Origin: Brevibacillus brevis
Lineage (GTDB): Bacteria; Bacillota; Bacilli; Brevibacillales; Brevibacillaceae
Direction of reading: 5' to 3'
DNA: 64,000 bases
NCBI RefSeq assembly: GCF_031583145.1
Contig: NZ_CP134050.1
Coordinates: 2,369,501-2,433,500 of the forward strand
Shown: positions 50,894 to 61,752 of the stretch, piece by piece
How positions within the stretch are numbered: the first letter of the stretch is position 1
Layout of the letters: each line of letters starts with the position of its first letter
Position numbers and translations under genes: made by a program
Notes under the pieces: generated by a model
The model's database searches: none
Seen by the model: the letters and a program-made list of their open reading frames with translations, nothing else
What the model was told of the DNA's origin: nothing

Positions 50894-51985
50894 ATGGCTG
50901 TGCCGCACAGGGAACTGGTCCGTTCGTCATCCGTCACGCTGAAGAACGTGGCGAAGACATTTACAACACCTGCCGGGGAAATGGCGTTTGCCGTGAAGGA
51001 TGTCAATCTCGCAGTCGAGCCTGGCCAGCTGGTGACCTTGCTCGGCCCCTCGGGCTGCGGGAAAACGACGACGCTGCGCATGCTCGCCGGGTTCGAAACG
51101 CCGTCGTCCGGGGACATTTTCATCGGTCCGCAAAAGGTCACCACAGTACCGCCGAACAAGCGGGATGTGGGAATGGTGTTCCAAAGCTACGCGTTGTTTC
51201 CCCATCTCAGCGTCTACGACAACATCGCCTACGGGCTGGCGATCAAAAAGGTGCCCAAAGAGCAGCTGGCCTCTCGGGTGAAAAAGGTCCTGCAGCTCAT
51301 GCATTTGGATGAGCTGCAGGACCGGTTCCCCGCGCAGCTTTCCGGCGGGCAACAGCAGCGAGTAGCCTTGGCCCGCTCGGTTGTAACCGAACCGCGTGTG
51401 CTGCTGTTTGATGAGCCGCTGTCCAATCTGGACGCCAAACTGCGGGAGTACATGCGAGACGAGCTGAGGAAGCTGCAGCAAAGCCTGGGAATCACCAGTC
51501 TGTACGTGACCCATGACCAGTCGGAAGCGCTGGCGATCTCCGACATGGTCGTCATTATGAACAAAGGAAGCGTGCAGCAGATCGGCACGCCCCGCGACAT
51601 TTATTTGCAGCCCCAAAACCGCTTTGTCGCCGATTTTATGGGTAAAGCCAACTTTCTTTCCGCCAAAGTGAAGGAATGGCGGGGAACGGAGGCGGCAATC
51701 GAGTGGGCAGGAGGGGTGATCCGGGTGGAAACGAAGCGGCGGATGAGCGAGGGCCAACAAGTCGACTGCGTTGTTCGCCCTGAATTTTGGACCCTCGATC
51801 CGTCCGGAGAGTTTGAAGGGCGAGTCCTCCGCACGACATACCTCGGCACCCATGTGGAATACGAAATCTCCATCGGAAGCGATATCGTCACGATGTACGA
51901 CTACCAGCACCACGTGAACGGAGTCAGCCCGCAAGGAGAAAGGGTACGGCTAAGGCTGCGGTGTGAGTACATCACGCTGATTTGA
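50894..51985 (+). CDS. ABC importer ATPase, Fbp/Afu type
   Basis: A 363-residue ATPase: Walker A LLGPSGCGKTTTLRML, Q-loop MVFQSYALFPH, signature LSGGQQQRVALARS, Walker B VLLFDEPLSNLD, switch VTHDQSEAL. A C-terminal TOBE-like domain (about 285-360) follows, as in FbpC/PotA-type subunits. It starts directly at the stop of the permease gene. There is no other permease in the cluster so it must serve the fused permease. Confidence 0.92.
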   Translation: MAVPHRELVRSSSVTLKNVAKTFTTPAGEMAFAVKDVNLAVEPGQLVTLLGPSGCGKTTTLRMLAGFETPSSGDIFIGPQKVTTVPPNKRDVGMVFQSYALFPHLSVYDNIAYGLAIKKVPKEQLASRVKKVLQLMHLDELQDRFPAQLSGGQQQRVALARSVVTEPRVLLFDEPLSNLDAKLREYMRDELRKLQQSLGITSLYVTHDQSEALAISDMVVIMNKGSVQQIGTPRDIYLQPQNRFVADFMGKANFLSAKVKEWRGTEAAIEWAGGVIRVETKRRMSEGQQVDCVVRPEFWTLDPSGEFEGRVLRTTYLGTHVEYEISIGSDIVTMYDYQHHVNGVSPQGERVRLRLRCEYITLI

Positions 51986-52028
51986 TCCCTGTTCGGTTGC
52001 AAACGCACGGGGAAACGCGGCCTTTTGA

Positions 52029-52042
52029 GAAAGCGGTTAACC
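52029..52042 (+). promoter_or_regulatory. LacI-type operator-like site before the phytase
   Basis: GAAAGCGGTTAACC, similar to sites at 53570 and 54654. The 345-base gap 51986-52330 contains this, the importer terminator, and a GC-rich leader with a nested hairpin TCGG-GCGGT-gcga-ACCGC-CCGA at 52160-52186. I see no clear promoter. Confidence 0.45.
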
Positions 52043-52075
52043 TCATGATCAACAGAAAATGGATCGCCCATGTAG

Positions 52076-53449
<1,374 letters not shown>

Positions 53450-53473
53450 AAACCTTGCCAAAGATATTACGAC

Positions 53474-53509
53474 AAAAGGGGGCAGCTTTTTTCGAATGCT
53501 GCCCTTTTG
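53474..53509 (+). terminator. Terminator after phytase
   Basis: AAAAGGG-gg-CAGC and GCTGCCCTTTT form a stem with a 2-base bulge. The tail after the stem is short in T. Confidence 0.65.
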
Positions 53510-53533
53510 CGACAAAAATCAAAAAATTAACTC

Positions 53534-53585
53534 TTTTCAAACAAACGTGGCAACTGTATAATGATGGTAGGTTAAGCGGTTACCC
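53534..53585 (+). promoter_or_regulatory. iol operon promoter with LacI-type operator
   Basis: TTTTCA (53534-53539), 17-base spacer, TATAAT (53557-53562). GGTTAAGCGGTTACCC at 53570-53585 covers the expected start point, well placed for repression. Confidence 0.7.
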
Positions 53586-53623
53586 TTTTTGGAATCAACA
53601 AGAAGAGAAGGGAGATATTCATT

Positions 53624-54655
53624 TTGAAAACATTGACCATCGGCATGATCGGCGCCGGGAGAATCGGACTATTGCATGCCGAAAATTTGCTCCGCAACAA
53701 ACAGGTAAAGGTGAAGGCGATTTCCGACATCCGTGTGGATCACCTGCGTGAGTGGGCAGCTGCGGAACAGGTCGAAACGGTGACAGCAGACAGCCGGGCA
53801 TTGCTGCAGGACCCGGATCTCGACGCCGTTTTCATCTGTTCGTCCACTGACACCCACGTCTCCTACATCATCGAGGCGGCACGGGCAGGCAAGCACATCT
53901 TTTGCGAGAAGCCGATCAGCTTTGACCCGCAGGAAACGGCTCAGGCGCTGGCCGTCGTCAAGCAGTGCGGCGTGCAGCTGCAGACGGGCTTCAACCGGAG
54001 ATTCGACCACAATTTCATGAAAGTCCGCCAGCTGATTGAAACGGGCCAAATCGGCGAACCCCACATCATTCGGATTACGTCGCGGGACCCTGAGTTGCCT
54101 TCCTACGACTACATCAAAAGGTCGGGCGGCCTACTGTTCGATATGGCCATCCACGATTTTGACATGGCCCGCTTTTTGGCCGGCAGCGAGGTGGAAGAAG
54201 TGTACGTGAAGGGAGCCGTGCTCGTGGACGCCAAGGTCGGCGAACTGGGAGACATCGATACCGCGGTGACCTTGCTCACGTTTCAGAACGGCGCCGTCTG
54301 CGTGATCGACAACAGCCGCCGCGCTGCCTACGGCTACGATCAGCGGGTGGAGGTGTTCGGGTCGAAAGGAAGTGTCAGCGTGGTCAACGACACGGACAGT
54401 TCTGCAGAATGGAGCACGGCCGAAGGAGTGTTCCGCGAGAAGCCCAAGCACTTCTTCCTCGAGCGCTACCAGGAAGCATACGTCCGGGAGACGAACGCCT
54501 TCGTCGCCAGCATCCAAGCCGGGACTCCGGTGCCGGTGGACGGTCACGACGGATACATGGCGGAAGTGATCGCGGCTGCCGCACAAAAATCGCTGGCGGA
54601 GAAACGGCCGGTACCTGTTGCAGAGATGCTGCGAGCGTTTACGCATGCGGGTTGA
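53624..54655 (+). CDS. iolG: myo-Inositol 2-dehydrogenase
   Basis: A 343-residue NAD-dependent dehydrogenase of the Gfo/Idh/MocA family, oxidising myo-inositol to scyllo-inosose (2-keto-myo-inositol), the first catabolic step. MIGAGRIGLLHAENL is the NAD fold; CEKPISFD has the catalytic lysine and DMAIHDFDMARFLAG the Asp/His pair of IolG. Length equals the B. subtilis enzyme. The start is TTG at 53624, with AAGGGAG ten bases upstream. It is the first gene of the operon, directly behind a LacI-type operator. Confidence 0.92.
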   Translation: MKTLTIGMIGAGRIGLLHAENLLRNKQVKVKAISDIRVDHLREWAAAEQVETVTADSRALLQDPDLDAVFICSSTDTHVSYIIEAARAGKHIFCEKPISFDPQETAQALAVVKQCGVQLQTGFNRRFDHNFMKVRQLIETGQIGEPHIIRITSRDPELPSYDYIKRSGGLLFDMAIHDFDMARFLAGSEVEEVYVKGAVLVDAKVGELGDIDTAVTLLTFQNGAVCVIDNSRRAAYGYDQRVEVFGSKGSVSVVNDTDSSAEWSTAEGVFREKPKHFFLERYQEAYVRETNAFVASIQAGTPVPVDGHDGYMAEVIAAAAQKSLAEKRPVPVAEMLRAFTHAG

Positions 54656-54669
54656 TTAAGCGGTTACCC
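54654..54669 (+). promoter_or_regulatory. Operator-like site between iolG and iolD
   Basis: GATTAAGCGGTTACCC, 14 of 16 bases as in the iolG operator. It overlaps the iolG stop. No promoter is visible here, so it may act as a roadblock or auxiliary site. Confidence 0.5.
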
Positions 54670-54692
54670 TTAACGAAAGAAAGGAGAAGACT

Positions 54693-56558
54693 ATGTCGAA
54701 GACGATTCGCCTGACGATGGCGCAAGCCCTGCTCCGATTTTTGGACGCGCAATACGTAAGCGTAGACGGTGTGGAGCGAAAATTCGTCCGGGGGGTGATG
54801 GGAATATTCGGGCATGGCAACGTCACGGGAATGGGAGAGGCGCTGGAGCGGCAGCGAGGCGGCTTGGACTTCCTGCAGGGCAAGAACGAGCAGGGAATGG
54901 CCCACGCCGCGATCGCGTTTGCCAAGCAAAAAAACCGGCTGGAAATATTCGCTTGTACCTCTTCCATCGGACCGGGGGCGCTCAACATGGTAACCGCCGC
55001 GGCGACGGCGACAATCAATCGCATCCCGCTGTTGCTTTTGCCCGGCGACATATTTGCCTGCCGCCAGCCCGATCCCGTCCTGCAGCAGATCGAGCACGGA
55101 GCCGATTACACGGTGTCCGCGAACGATGCGTTCAAGCCGGTCAGCCGATACTGGGACCGAATCAGCCGGCCCGAACAGCTGATGACGGCAGCCGTCCACG
55201 CGATGAGAGTGCTCACCGACCCGGAGGAGACCGGGGCCGTGACACTGGCGTTGCCGCAAGATGTGCAATGCGAATCGTACGATTACCCGCAGGAGTTTTT
55301 CGAAAAGCGAGTTCACTGCCAGGAGAGACGCCCCCCTTCCGAAGAGGCTATGAAACGGGCGATTTCGCTGGTGATGGGGAAAAAGAAGCCGCTGATCATC
55401 GCGGGCGGCGGGGTCCACTATTCGCTGGCAACGGACGCGTTGGCGGATTTCGCCCGGACCTTCCACATCCCGGTGGCGGAAACGCAAGCCGGAAAAAGTG
55501 CCTTGCCGTGGGACTCGGAATGGAACGCGGGGTCTATCGGCGTGACCGGAGCGCTCCCGGCGAACCGGCTGGCCGCGGAAGCCGATCTGGTGATCGCGGT
55601 CGGAACCAGGCTGTCCGATTTCACCACGGCGTCCAAAACGGCGTTCCGCAACCCGGATGTCGAATTTCTCGGGATCAATGTCAGCCGTATGGACGCTGCA
55701 AAGCTGAGCGCCCACGAACTGGTGGCGGATGCTCGAATCGCCCTGAAGCGGCTGGGACAACAACTCCTGGCCGAAGGGTACCGCTCCTCGCATAACAGAG
55801 CCGAGCTTTCCGCCTTGAACGGGGAGTGGCGCGCAGAGGTCGATCGCTTGTACGCGGCAAGGGCGGAAGCTGGCTTGACACAGACGGAGGTGCTCGGCGA
55901 AATCAACCGCATAGTCGGAGAGGACGCCGTCATCGTATGCGCAGCGGGAAGCCTGCCCGGCGATCTGCACCGGCTGTGGCGCAGCCGGAAAGCGAAGTCG
56001 TACCACATGGAATACGGATTTTCCTGCATGGGCTACGAGGTGGCCGGCGCTTTCGGGGTAAAGCTGGCGGAGCCGAAGTGCGATGTGTACGCTCTCGTCG
56101 GGGACGGCAGTTACCTGATGCTCCACTCGGAACTCCTGACAAGCATTCAGGAAGGGGTCAAAATCAACATTTTGCTTTTCGACAACCACGGCTTCCAGTG
56201 CATTCACAACCTGCAGAGAAGCAATGGCAGCGACGGCTTCGGCAACGAATTTCGCAGGCGGTCGCAAAATGGTTCACTAGATGGAGCGTATTTGCCCGTA
56301 GATTACGCCGCCCACGCCAGGAGCATGGGGGCTGACGCGTGGACGGTGAAATCGTTGGAGGAATTGAGGGAGGCGCTCGACGCAGCCCGGCACAGCCCGG
56401 TCTCCGCGCTCATCGAGATCAAGGTGCTTCCCGGCACGAATACGGACGGGTACGAATCCTGGTGGCGGGTCGATCCCGCAGGTGTCTCCAACAGCGAGAA
56501 AGTGACGGCCGCCCGCGAGCGGATGGAAAGGCAGCTCGGATTCGCCAAACCGTTTTGA
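54693..56558 (+). CDS. iolD: 3D-(3,5/4)-trihydroxycyclohexane-1,2-dione hydrolase
   Basis: A 621-residue thiamine diphosphate enzyme that opens the ring of trihydroxycyclohexanedione to 5-deoxy-glucuronate. The three TPP-family domains are visible: pyrimidine domain with [20 protein letters not shown], middle domain, and PP domain with [16 protein letters not shown] (around 470) binding Mg-diphosphate. [18 protein letters not shown] is typical of IolD. ATG at 54693 follows AAAGGAG. It lies 37 bases after iolG, with an operator-like site between. Confidence 0.94.
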   Translation: MSKTIRLTMAQALLRFLDAQYVSVDGVERKFVRGVMGIFGHGNVTGMGEALERQRGGLDFLQGKNEQGMAHAAIAFAKQKNRLEIFACTSSIGPGALNMVTAAATATINRIPLLLLPGDIFACRQPDPVLQQIEHGADYTVSANDAFKPVSRYWDRISRPEQLMTAAVHAMRVLTDPEETGAVTLALPQDVQCESYDYPQEFFEKRVHCQERRPPSEEAMKRAISLVMGKKKPLIIAGGGVHYSLATDALADFARTFHIPVAETQAGKSALPWDSEWNAGSIGVTGALPANRLAAEADLVIAVGTRLSDFTTASKTAFRNPDVEFLGINVSRMDAAKLSAHELVADARIALKRLGQQLLAEGYRSSHNRAELSALNGEWRAEVDRLYAARAEAGLTQTEVLGEINRIVGEDAVIVCAAGSLPGDLHRLWRSRKAKSYHMEYGFSCMGYEVAGAFGVKLAEPKCDVYALVGDGSYLMLHSELLTSIQEGVKINILLFDNHGFQCIHNLQRSNGSDGFGNEFRRRSQNGSLDGAYLPVDYAAHARSMGADAWTVKSLEELREALDAARHSPVSALIEIKVLPGTNTDGYESWWRVDPAGVSNSEKVTAARERMERQLGFAKPF

Positions 56559-56574
56559 TGAAGGAGGAAACCGC

Positions 56575-57513
56575 ATGAGCATTGCTTGGGGCCAGCTGAA
56601 GCTCGGCATATCGCCGATTAACTGGGTAAACGAAGATGTGCTGGAGCTGGGCGATCACTATACCTACGAAGAAGTGCTAGACGACTTTGCCCGGCTTGGC
56701 TTTTCCGGCACGGAGAATTGTCGCAAATTTCCGAAAGATCCTCGTCTTCTAAAGGAGGCGCTGGGGGACCGGGGGATTCAACTGACGTCGCAATGGAAAG
56801 GAGTGGTGTTTTCCGACCCCGCCATTCGGCAAGCGGAGCTGGCGGCGTACCGTCGGCATGTGGAGTTCCTGCACGAAATGGGAAGCGAGCACGTCGTAAC
56901 TTGCGAGCTTGGCGGTTCCATCATCGGGGATGCGCGCCGACCCCGTGGAGTGGTAGAGGTCATCCCGCCAACCGACGAACAATGGAACCACATGGTGGAA
57001 GGGCTGCATCAGGCCGGCGACATCTGCCGGGAATACGGCATGAAGCTCGTCTACCACTACCATATCGGGACGATAGTGGAAAAACCGGAAGAGATCGACC
57101 GGCTGATGGAAACGACCGATCCGGATTTGGTCCACCTCTTGTTCGACACCGGGCATGCGTACTACGGCGGAGCGGATCCGCTGATGCTATTGACGAAGTA
57201 CGCGGACCGGATCCCCTACATTCATTTGAAGGATGTCCGCCAGGAAGTGCTTGATCGCGTGCGTGCGAAGCAGATGCCGTTCCAGTCGGCTATCCGCGAA
57301 GGAGTGTTTACGGTGCCGGGCGACGGCGCCATCGACTTTAGCCCCATTCTCCGGAAGCTGATTCAAAACGGCTTCGCAGGATGGATGATTCTCGAAGCCG
57401 AACAGGATCCGGCTATCGCCGAGCCAAACGCATACGCGGAAAAATGCAAACGCTATCTCGATTCCATTTTGCAGCCAAACGGCGGGAAGGAGGAGCAGCC
57501 TTGTCCAATCTGA
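56575..57513 (+). CDS. iolE: myo-Inosose-2 dehydratase
   Basis: A 312-residue TIM-barrel lyase (xylose isomerase-like fold) that dehydrates scyllo-inosose to trihydroxycyclohexanedione. LGISPINWVNEDVLELGDHY, then VYHYHIGTIVEKPEEIDRLM, HLLFDTGHAYYGG and IHLKDVRQE are characteristic; the His, Asp and Glu residues there bind the metal. ATG at 56575 follows AAGGAGG. It overlaps iolB by 13 bases. Confidence 0.93.
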   Translation: MSIAWGQLKLGISPINWVNEDVLELGDHYTYEEVLDDFARLGFSGTENCRKFPKDPRLLKEALGDRGIQLTSQWKGVVFSDPAIRQAELAAYRRHVEFLHEMGSEHVVTCELGGSIIGDARRPRGVVEVIPPTDEQWNHMVEGLHQAGDICREYGMKLVYHYHIGTIVEKPEEIDRLMETTDPDLVHLLFDTGHAYYGGADPLMLLTKYADRIPYIHLKDVRQEVLDRVRAKQMPFQSAIREGVFTVPGDGAIDFSPILRKLIQNGFAGWMILEAEQDPAIAEPNAYAEKCKRYLDSILQPNGGKEEQPCPI

Positions 57514-58301
57514 TTGTGCGAAAAGGCAGTCGCGGTCCGGGAGGCAACGTGCTGACCATCACACCCCAATCCGCAGGGTGGAAATACGTCGGCTTTGAGG
57601 TGTACCAGCTGAAGCAGGGGGAGACGCTCCAGAGGGACACGGACGGTCGAGAAGCATGCATCGTGCTGCTCGGCGGGAAGGCCCACGTAAAGACCGCCCA
57701 TGCCTCTTTTTCCGAAATCGGCCGGCGAATGAGCGTGTTCGAAGGAACGCCAGCCTGCTCGGTCTACGTCCCTGCTGGCGACCGGTTTGTCGTGGAAGCA
57801 GTCACGGATCTGGAATTCGCCTGCTGCTGGGCACCTGCACAGGGCATCCTCGAGGCGAGGCTCGTATCACCTGAGCAGGTAGGCGTGGAAAAGCGCGGAA
57901 ACGGTGAAATGGAAAGGACGGTCCACAACATTCTGCCGGAGAGCCAGCCCGCCGAAAGCTTGCTGGTGGTGGAAGTATTCACGCCTCCGGGGCACTGGTC
58001 CAGCTACCCGCCGCACAAGCACGATGTAATGAATCTGCCGCAAGAATCGCTGCTGGAGGAAACGTACTATCACAAGGTGGATCCGGCTCACGGGTTTTGC
58101 CTGCAGCGGGTGTACACCGACGACCGTTCTCTGGACGAAGTGCTCGTCGTACGGGACGGGGACGCGGTGCTCGTTCCTCGAGGGTATCATCCCGTTTCGG
58201 CTCCGCCGGGCTACGCCGTCTATTACTTGAACGTCATGGCGGGCCCGGTTCGGACCTGGAAATTTCGCAATGATCCCGATCACGAATGGTTGTTTACATG
58301 A
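57501..58301 (+). CDS. iolB: 5-Deoxy-glucuronate isomerase
   Basis: A 266-residue cupin-type isomerase turning 5-deoxy-glucuronate into 2-deoxy-5-keto-gluconate. NVLTITPQSAGWKYVGFEVY and SSYPPHKHDVMNLPQE are family signatures; the HKH with Glu and a later His bind the metal. The start is TTG at 57501, nine bases past AAGGAGG and inside the end of iolE. Length compares with 271 in B. subtilis. Confidence 0.92.
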   Translation: MSNLIVRKGSRGPGGNVLTITPQSAGWKYVGFEVYQLKQGETLQRDTDGREACIVLLGGKAHVKTAHASFSEIGRRMSVFEGTPACSVYVPAGDRFVVEAVTDLEFACCWAPAQGILEARLVSPEQVGVEKRGNGEMERTVHNILPESQPAESLLVVEVFTPPGHWSSYPPHKHDVMNLPQESLLEETYYHKVDPAHGFCLQRVYTDDRSLDEVLVVRDGDAVLVPRGYHPVSAPPGYAVYYLNVMAGPVRTWKFRNDPDHEWLFT

Positions 58302-58321
58302 AGCGCAGGGAGGAGCCGATC

Positions 58322-59323
58322 ATGAGCGTCTTGTCGTTCCCGGCAGATCGTCCGCTCGACTTTATCGGGCTGGGCAGACTGTGCGTGGACTTGAATGCGA
58401 ATGAAATACACCGTCCGATGGAAGACACGCGGACGTTTACGAAATACGTCGGGGGCTCTCCGGCGAATATCACCATCGCGCTGGCGAAACTGGGCATGCG
58501 TACAGGCTTTGTCGGCAGGGTGGCTGACGATGCCCACGGACGCTTCATCGTGCAGTATCTTCGGGAGTGCGCCATCAATACGGACGGAATCGTCGTGGAT
58601 CGGTCAGGTAGCGTGACAGGGCTGGCATTTACGGAAATCAAATCGCCGACGGATTGCAGCATCCTGATGTACCGGGACAATGTGGCTGACCTCAAACTGG
58701 AACCGTCCGACGTAGACGAAGCTTACATCCGGCAGGCCAAATCGCTCTTGATATCCGGTACCGCGCTGGCGAAAAGCCCTTCCCGAGAAGCGGTCTTCAC
58801 CGCCTTGGAATACGCCCGGAAACACGGAGTCGTCACGGTATTTGACATCGACTACCGGCCGTATACGTGGCAGTCGATTGCGGAGGTCGCGGTGTACGGG
58901 AGACTGGTCGCGGAAAAGTGCGACGTCATCCTCGGTGGACGGGAAGAATTCGATCTCCTGGAAGCGCTGGACGGACCGCCTGCGCAGGATGACCAGGCAA
59001 CGGCCCGCTACTGGCTGCGTCAGGGGGCAAAAATTGTCGTCGTCAAGCGCGGCTCGGAAGGCAACACTGCCTATTCCAGCGATGGGCGCATCAGCAAAGC
59101 GGCGATTTTCCCGGCTGAAGTCGTCAAGACGTTCGGTGCCGGCGATTCGTTTGCCGGAGCCTTTCTGTACGGATTGATGCAGGGGTATAGCCTCGATCGC
59201 TGCCAGCAGCTAGGGAGCGCAGCCGCTTCCATCGTCGTATCGAGCCACAGCTGCTCCGAGGCGATGCCTACCGTGGAACAGATCCGGCAGCGCATCGAGC
59301 GGTACGAGAAACAAGGAATTTGA
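58322..59323 (+). CDS. iolC: 5-Dehydro-2-deoxygluconokinase
   Basis: A 333-residue PfkB-family kinase that phosphorylates 2-deoxy-5-keto-gluconate. LDFIGLGRLCVDLNANEI and VGGSPANITIALAKLGMRTG form the N-terminal signature; TFGAGDSFAGAFLYGLM has the catalytic Asp and the anion hole. I prefer ATG at 58322, 7 bases past GGGAGGAG, over ATG 58298, which lies inside iolB. Confidence 0.92.
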   Translation: MSVLSFPADRPLDFIGLGRLCVDLNANEIHRPMEDTRTFTKYVGGSPANITIALAKLGMRTGFVGRVADDAHGRFIVQYLRECAINTDGIVVDRSGSVTGLAFTEIKSPTDCSILMYRDNVADLKLEPSDVDEAYIRQAKSLLISGTALAKSPSREAVFTALEYARKHGVVTVFDIDYRPYTWQSIAEVAVYGRLVAEKCDVILGGREEFDLLEALDGPPAQDDQATARYWLRQGAKIVVVKRGSEGNTAYSSDGRISKAAIFPAEVVKTFGAGDSFAGAFLYGLMQGYSLDRCQQLGSAAASIVVSSHSCSEAMPTVEQIRQRIERYEKQGI

Positions 59324-59335
59324 GGAGGAGATCAC

Positions 59336-60187
59336 GTGCTAGTGCATCTAAAGGAACTGGTGCAGGAAGCTTCGAGAAGCGATTACGCCGTCCCAGCCTT
59401 CAATGTCTTCGGATATGAAGACGCGGTGGCGGTCGTCCGGGCGGCGGAAGAAGTGGAGGCTCCCGTCATCCTCGCTACCAACCTGGCGGCGGTCAATCAT
59501 ATGCCGTTTCCTTTCATCGCGCCTGTCCTGATTGAAGTGGCCAAAGCAGCCAACGTGCCGGTGTGCCTGCATTTGGATCACGGAAAAGACTACGACTACG
59601 TCGCCGCTGCCATCGCCCACGGCTATACATCTGTCATGTTTGACGGCTCGCAGCTGCCGTTGGAAGAAAACATTCGCCAAACGAAGGCGATCGTCAAAAT
59701 GGCTGCCGAACACGGGGTTTCAACGGAAGCCGAGATTGGCTCGGTTGGCTACAGCGACCCTGCTATGGGGATGAAGCACGCGTACAGCGATCCGGAGGAA
59801 GTGCGGATTTTTGTGGAGGAGACGGGGATCGATGCCGTAGCCGTTTCGATCGGCACTGTCCACCGCATGGAGGAGCAGGGGGCCGACATCGATTTTGGCC
59901 TGCTGCACCAGATCGAGGCGAGAGTCCCTACCCCGCTCGTCCTGCACGGCTCGACCGGAGTCCGCGATGACGATTTGCGCCGGCTTGCTACCAGTCGGAT
60001 CGCCAAGGTCAATATCGGGACCGCTCTGCGAATGGCGTTCGGCAAAACGCTGCGCAGCGAAGTGGCGGAGAACCCGGACCAATTCGACCGCATCCAGCTG
60101 TTTCAACAGCCGATGGAAGCGGTGAAGCAGACAGCTTTGCAAAAGTTTTCACTTTTGGGGTTGGGGAGGAACGCATCATGTCGGTAA
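59336..60187 (+). CDS. iolJ: 6-Phospho-5-dehydro-2-deoxy-D-gluconate aldolase
   Basis: A 283-residue class II aldolase splitting the phosphorylated acid into dihydroxyacetone phosphate and malonate semialdehyde. [15 protein letters not shown] holds the zinc ligand and Asp; [20 protein letters not shown] and [14 protein letters not shown] give the remaining metal and phosphate sites. It is a homologue of fructose bisphosphate aldolase; the iol context indicates IolJ. The start is GTG at 59336 behind GAGGAGGAG. Its end overlaps iolA by 10 bases. Confidence 0.9.
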   Translation: MLVHLKELVQEASRSDYAVPAFNVFGYEDAVAVVRAAEEVEAPVILATNLAAVNHMPFPFIAPVLIEVAKAANVPVCLHLDHGKDYDYVAAAIAHGYTSVMFDGSQLPLEENIRQTKAIVKMAAEHGVSTEAEIGSVGYSDPAMGMKHAYSDPEEVRIFVEETGIDAVAVSIGTVHRMEEQGADIDFGLLHQIEARVPTPLVLHGSTGVRDDDLRRLATSRIAKVNIGTALRMAFGKTLRSEVAENPDQFDRIQLFQQPMEAVKQTALQKFSLLGLGRNASCR

Positions 60188-61632
60188 ACGTGTCGGTCTT
60201 GCAAAACTACATCGGAGGGAGGTGGGTCGATTCGGAAGCAGTCCGGGGAGAGCCGGTGCCCAATCCGGCGACCGGCGAGATTCTCGCGCAGGTCCCGCTT
60301 TCGACCGCGACAGATCTGGATCGCGCTGTCGACGCGGCGGCAAAGGCGTTTCAGGAGTGGAGAAGAGTGCCGGTACCGCGTCGGGCCCGCATCCTGTTTG
60401 CCTACCAGCAGCTGCTGGTGAAGCATTGGGACGAGCTGGCCCGTCTGATCACGGAGGAAAACGGGAAGAGCTACCAGGAAGCCTACGGGGAAGTGCAGCG
60501 CGGGATTGAATGCGTGGAATTTGCGGCAGGGGCGCCCACGCTCCTGATGGGATCTACACTGCCGGATATCGCAACGGGCATCGAATCGTCCATGTATCGG
60601 TACCCGCTCGGGGTTGTCGCCGGCATTACGCCGTTCAATTTTCCCATGATGGTTCCGTGCTGGATGTTTCCTCTCGCCATTGCTTGCGGAAACACGTTCG
60701 TGCTGAAACCGTCGGAGAGGACGCCGCTGCTTGCGAACCGGCTGGCACAGCTGCTTGCGGAAGCGGGCTTGCCGGACGGCGTGTTCAACATCGTCCACGG
60801 CGCACATGACGTCGTGAACGGAATGCTGGCCCATCCCGACATCGCGGCCGTTTCGTTCGTAGGTTCGCAGCCCGTCGCCGAATACGTGTACAAAACGGCG
60901 GCGGCCCACGGGAAACGCGTACAGGCGCTGGGCGGAGCCAAAAACCATTCGGTCGTGATGCCGGACGCCGACTTGGCGCTGGCTGCCAAAGAGATCATCA
61001 ATGCGGCATTCGGCTCCGCCGGGGAGCGCTGCATGGCCTGCTCGGTCGTCGCCGCCGTCGGAGGGATCGCCGATGAACTGGTAGATCGTCTGTACCAAGG
61101 AGCCAAACAGCTCACGGTCGGCAACGGTTTGCAGGAGAACGTGTTTTTGGGGCCGGTCATCCGGGAGGGACACAAGGAGAGGACCATCCGCTATATCGAG
61201 AAAGGCGTGGTAGAAGGGGCGAAGCTCGTTCTGGACGGCAGGCGGCATCCCGCCGCGGAAGGGGAAGGATACTTTCTCGGTCCGACTCTCTTCGACCATG
61301 CACAGGGCGGCATGACCATCTGGACAGATGAAATTTTTGCGCCCGTGCTCCAGGTCGTCCGGGTCAGCTCCTTGCAAGAAGCCATTCGTTTGGCCAACCG
61401 ATCGGAATTTGCCAACGGCGCGTGCATTTATACAAACAGCGCCAAAGCCATCCAGGAATTCAGGGAAACGGTGGATGCCGGGATGCTGGGCGTCAACGTA
61501 GGCGTACCCGCGCCAATGGCGTTCTTCCCGTTCTCCGGCTACAAAAAGTCGTTTTATGGCGATCTGCACGCCAACGGAAGGGACGGCGTCGAGTTTTACA
61601 CCCGCAAGAAGATGATGGTAGCCCGCTATTAA
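60178..61632 (+). CDS. iolA: Methylmalonate/malonate-semialdehyde dehydrogenase (CoA-acylating)
   Basis: A 484-residue aldehyde dehydrogenase that converts malonate semialdehyde with CoA and NAD to acetyl-CoA and CO2, the last step. [44 protein letters not shown] and [14 protein letters not shown] (catalytic Cys near 287) are IolA/MmsA signatures. ATG at 60178 follows GGGGAGG and lies inside the end of iolJ. With it the operon reaches central metabolism. Confidence 0.95.
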   Translation: MSVNVSVLQNYIGGRWVDSEAVRGEPVPNPATGEILAQVPLSTATDLDRAVDAAAKAFQEWRRVPVPRRARILFAYQQLLVKHWDELARLITEENGKSYQEAYGEVQRGIECVEFAAGAPTLLMGSTLPDIATGIESSMYRYPLGVVAGITPFNFPMMVPCWMFPLAIACGNTFVLKPSERTPLLANRLAQLLAEAGLPDGVFNIVHGAHDVVNGMLAHPDIAAVSFVGSQPVAEYVYKTAAAHGKRVQALGGAKNHSVVMPDADLALAAKEIINAAFGSAGERCMACSVVAAVGGIADELVDRLYQGAKQLTVGNGLQENVFLGPVIREGHKERTIRYIEKGVVEGAKLVLDGRRHPAAEGEGYFLGPTLFDHAQGGMTIWTDEIFAPVLQVVRVSSLQEAIRLANRSEFANGACIYTNSAKAIQEFRETVDAGMLGVNVGVPAPMAFFPFSGYKKSFYGDLHANGRDGVEFYTRKKMMVARY

Positions 61633-61656
61633 AATCCCGATCTTTTCACAGAACAT

Positions 61657-61686
61657 TTGTAAAACGATTCCCGGTTTGTATATGCT
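61657..61686 (+). promoter_or_regulatory. Candidate promoter of the lacI-type gene
   Basis: TTGTAA (61657-61662), then TATATG at 16 bases or TATGCT (61681-61686) at 18 bases spacing. Confidence 0.4.
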
Positions 61687-61752
61687 AGGAACAGGCACAA
61701 AGTGGATGGACAAGGATCCCTGTGCACTTGTAGAAGAAGTTGGGGGAGTCCA

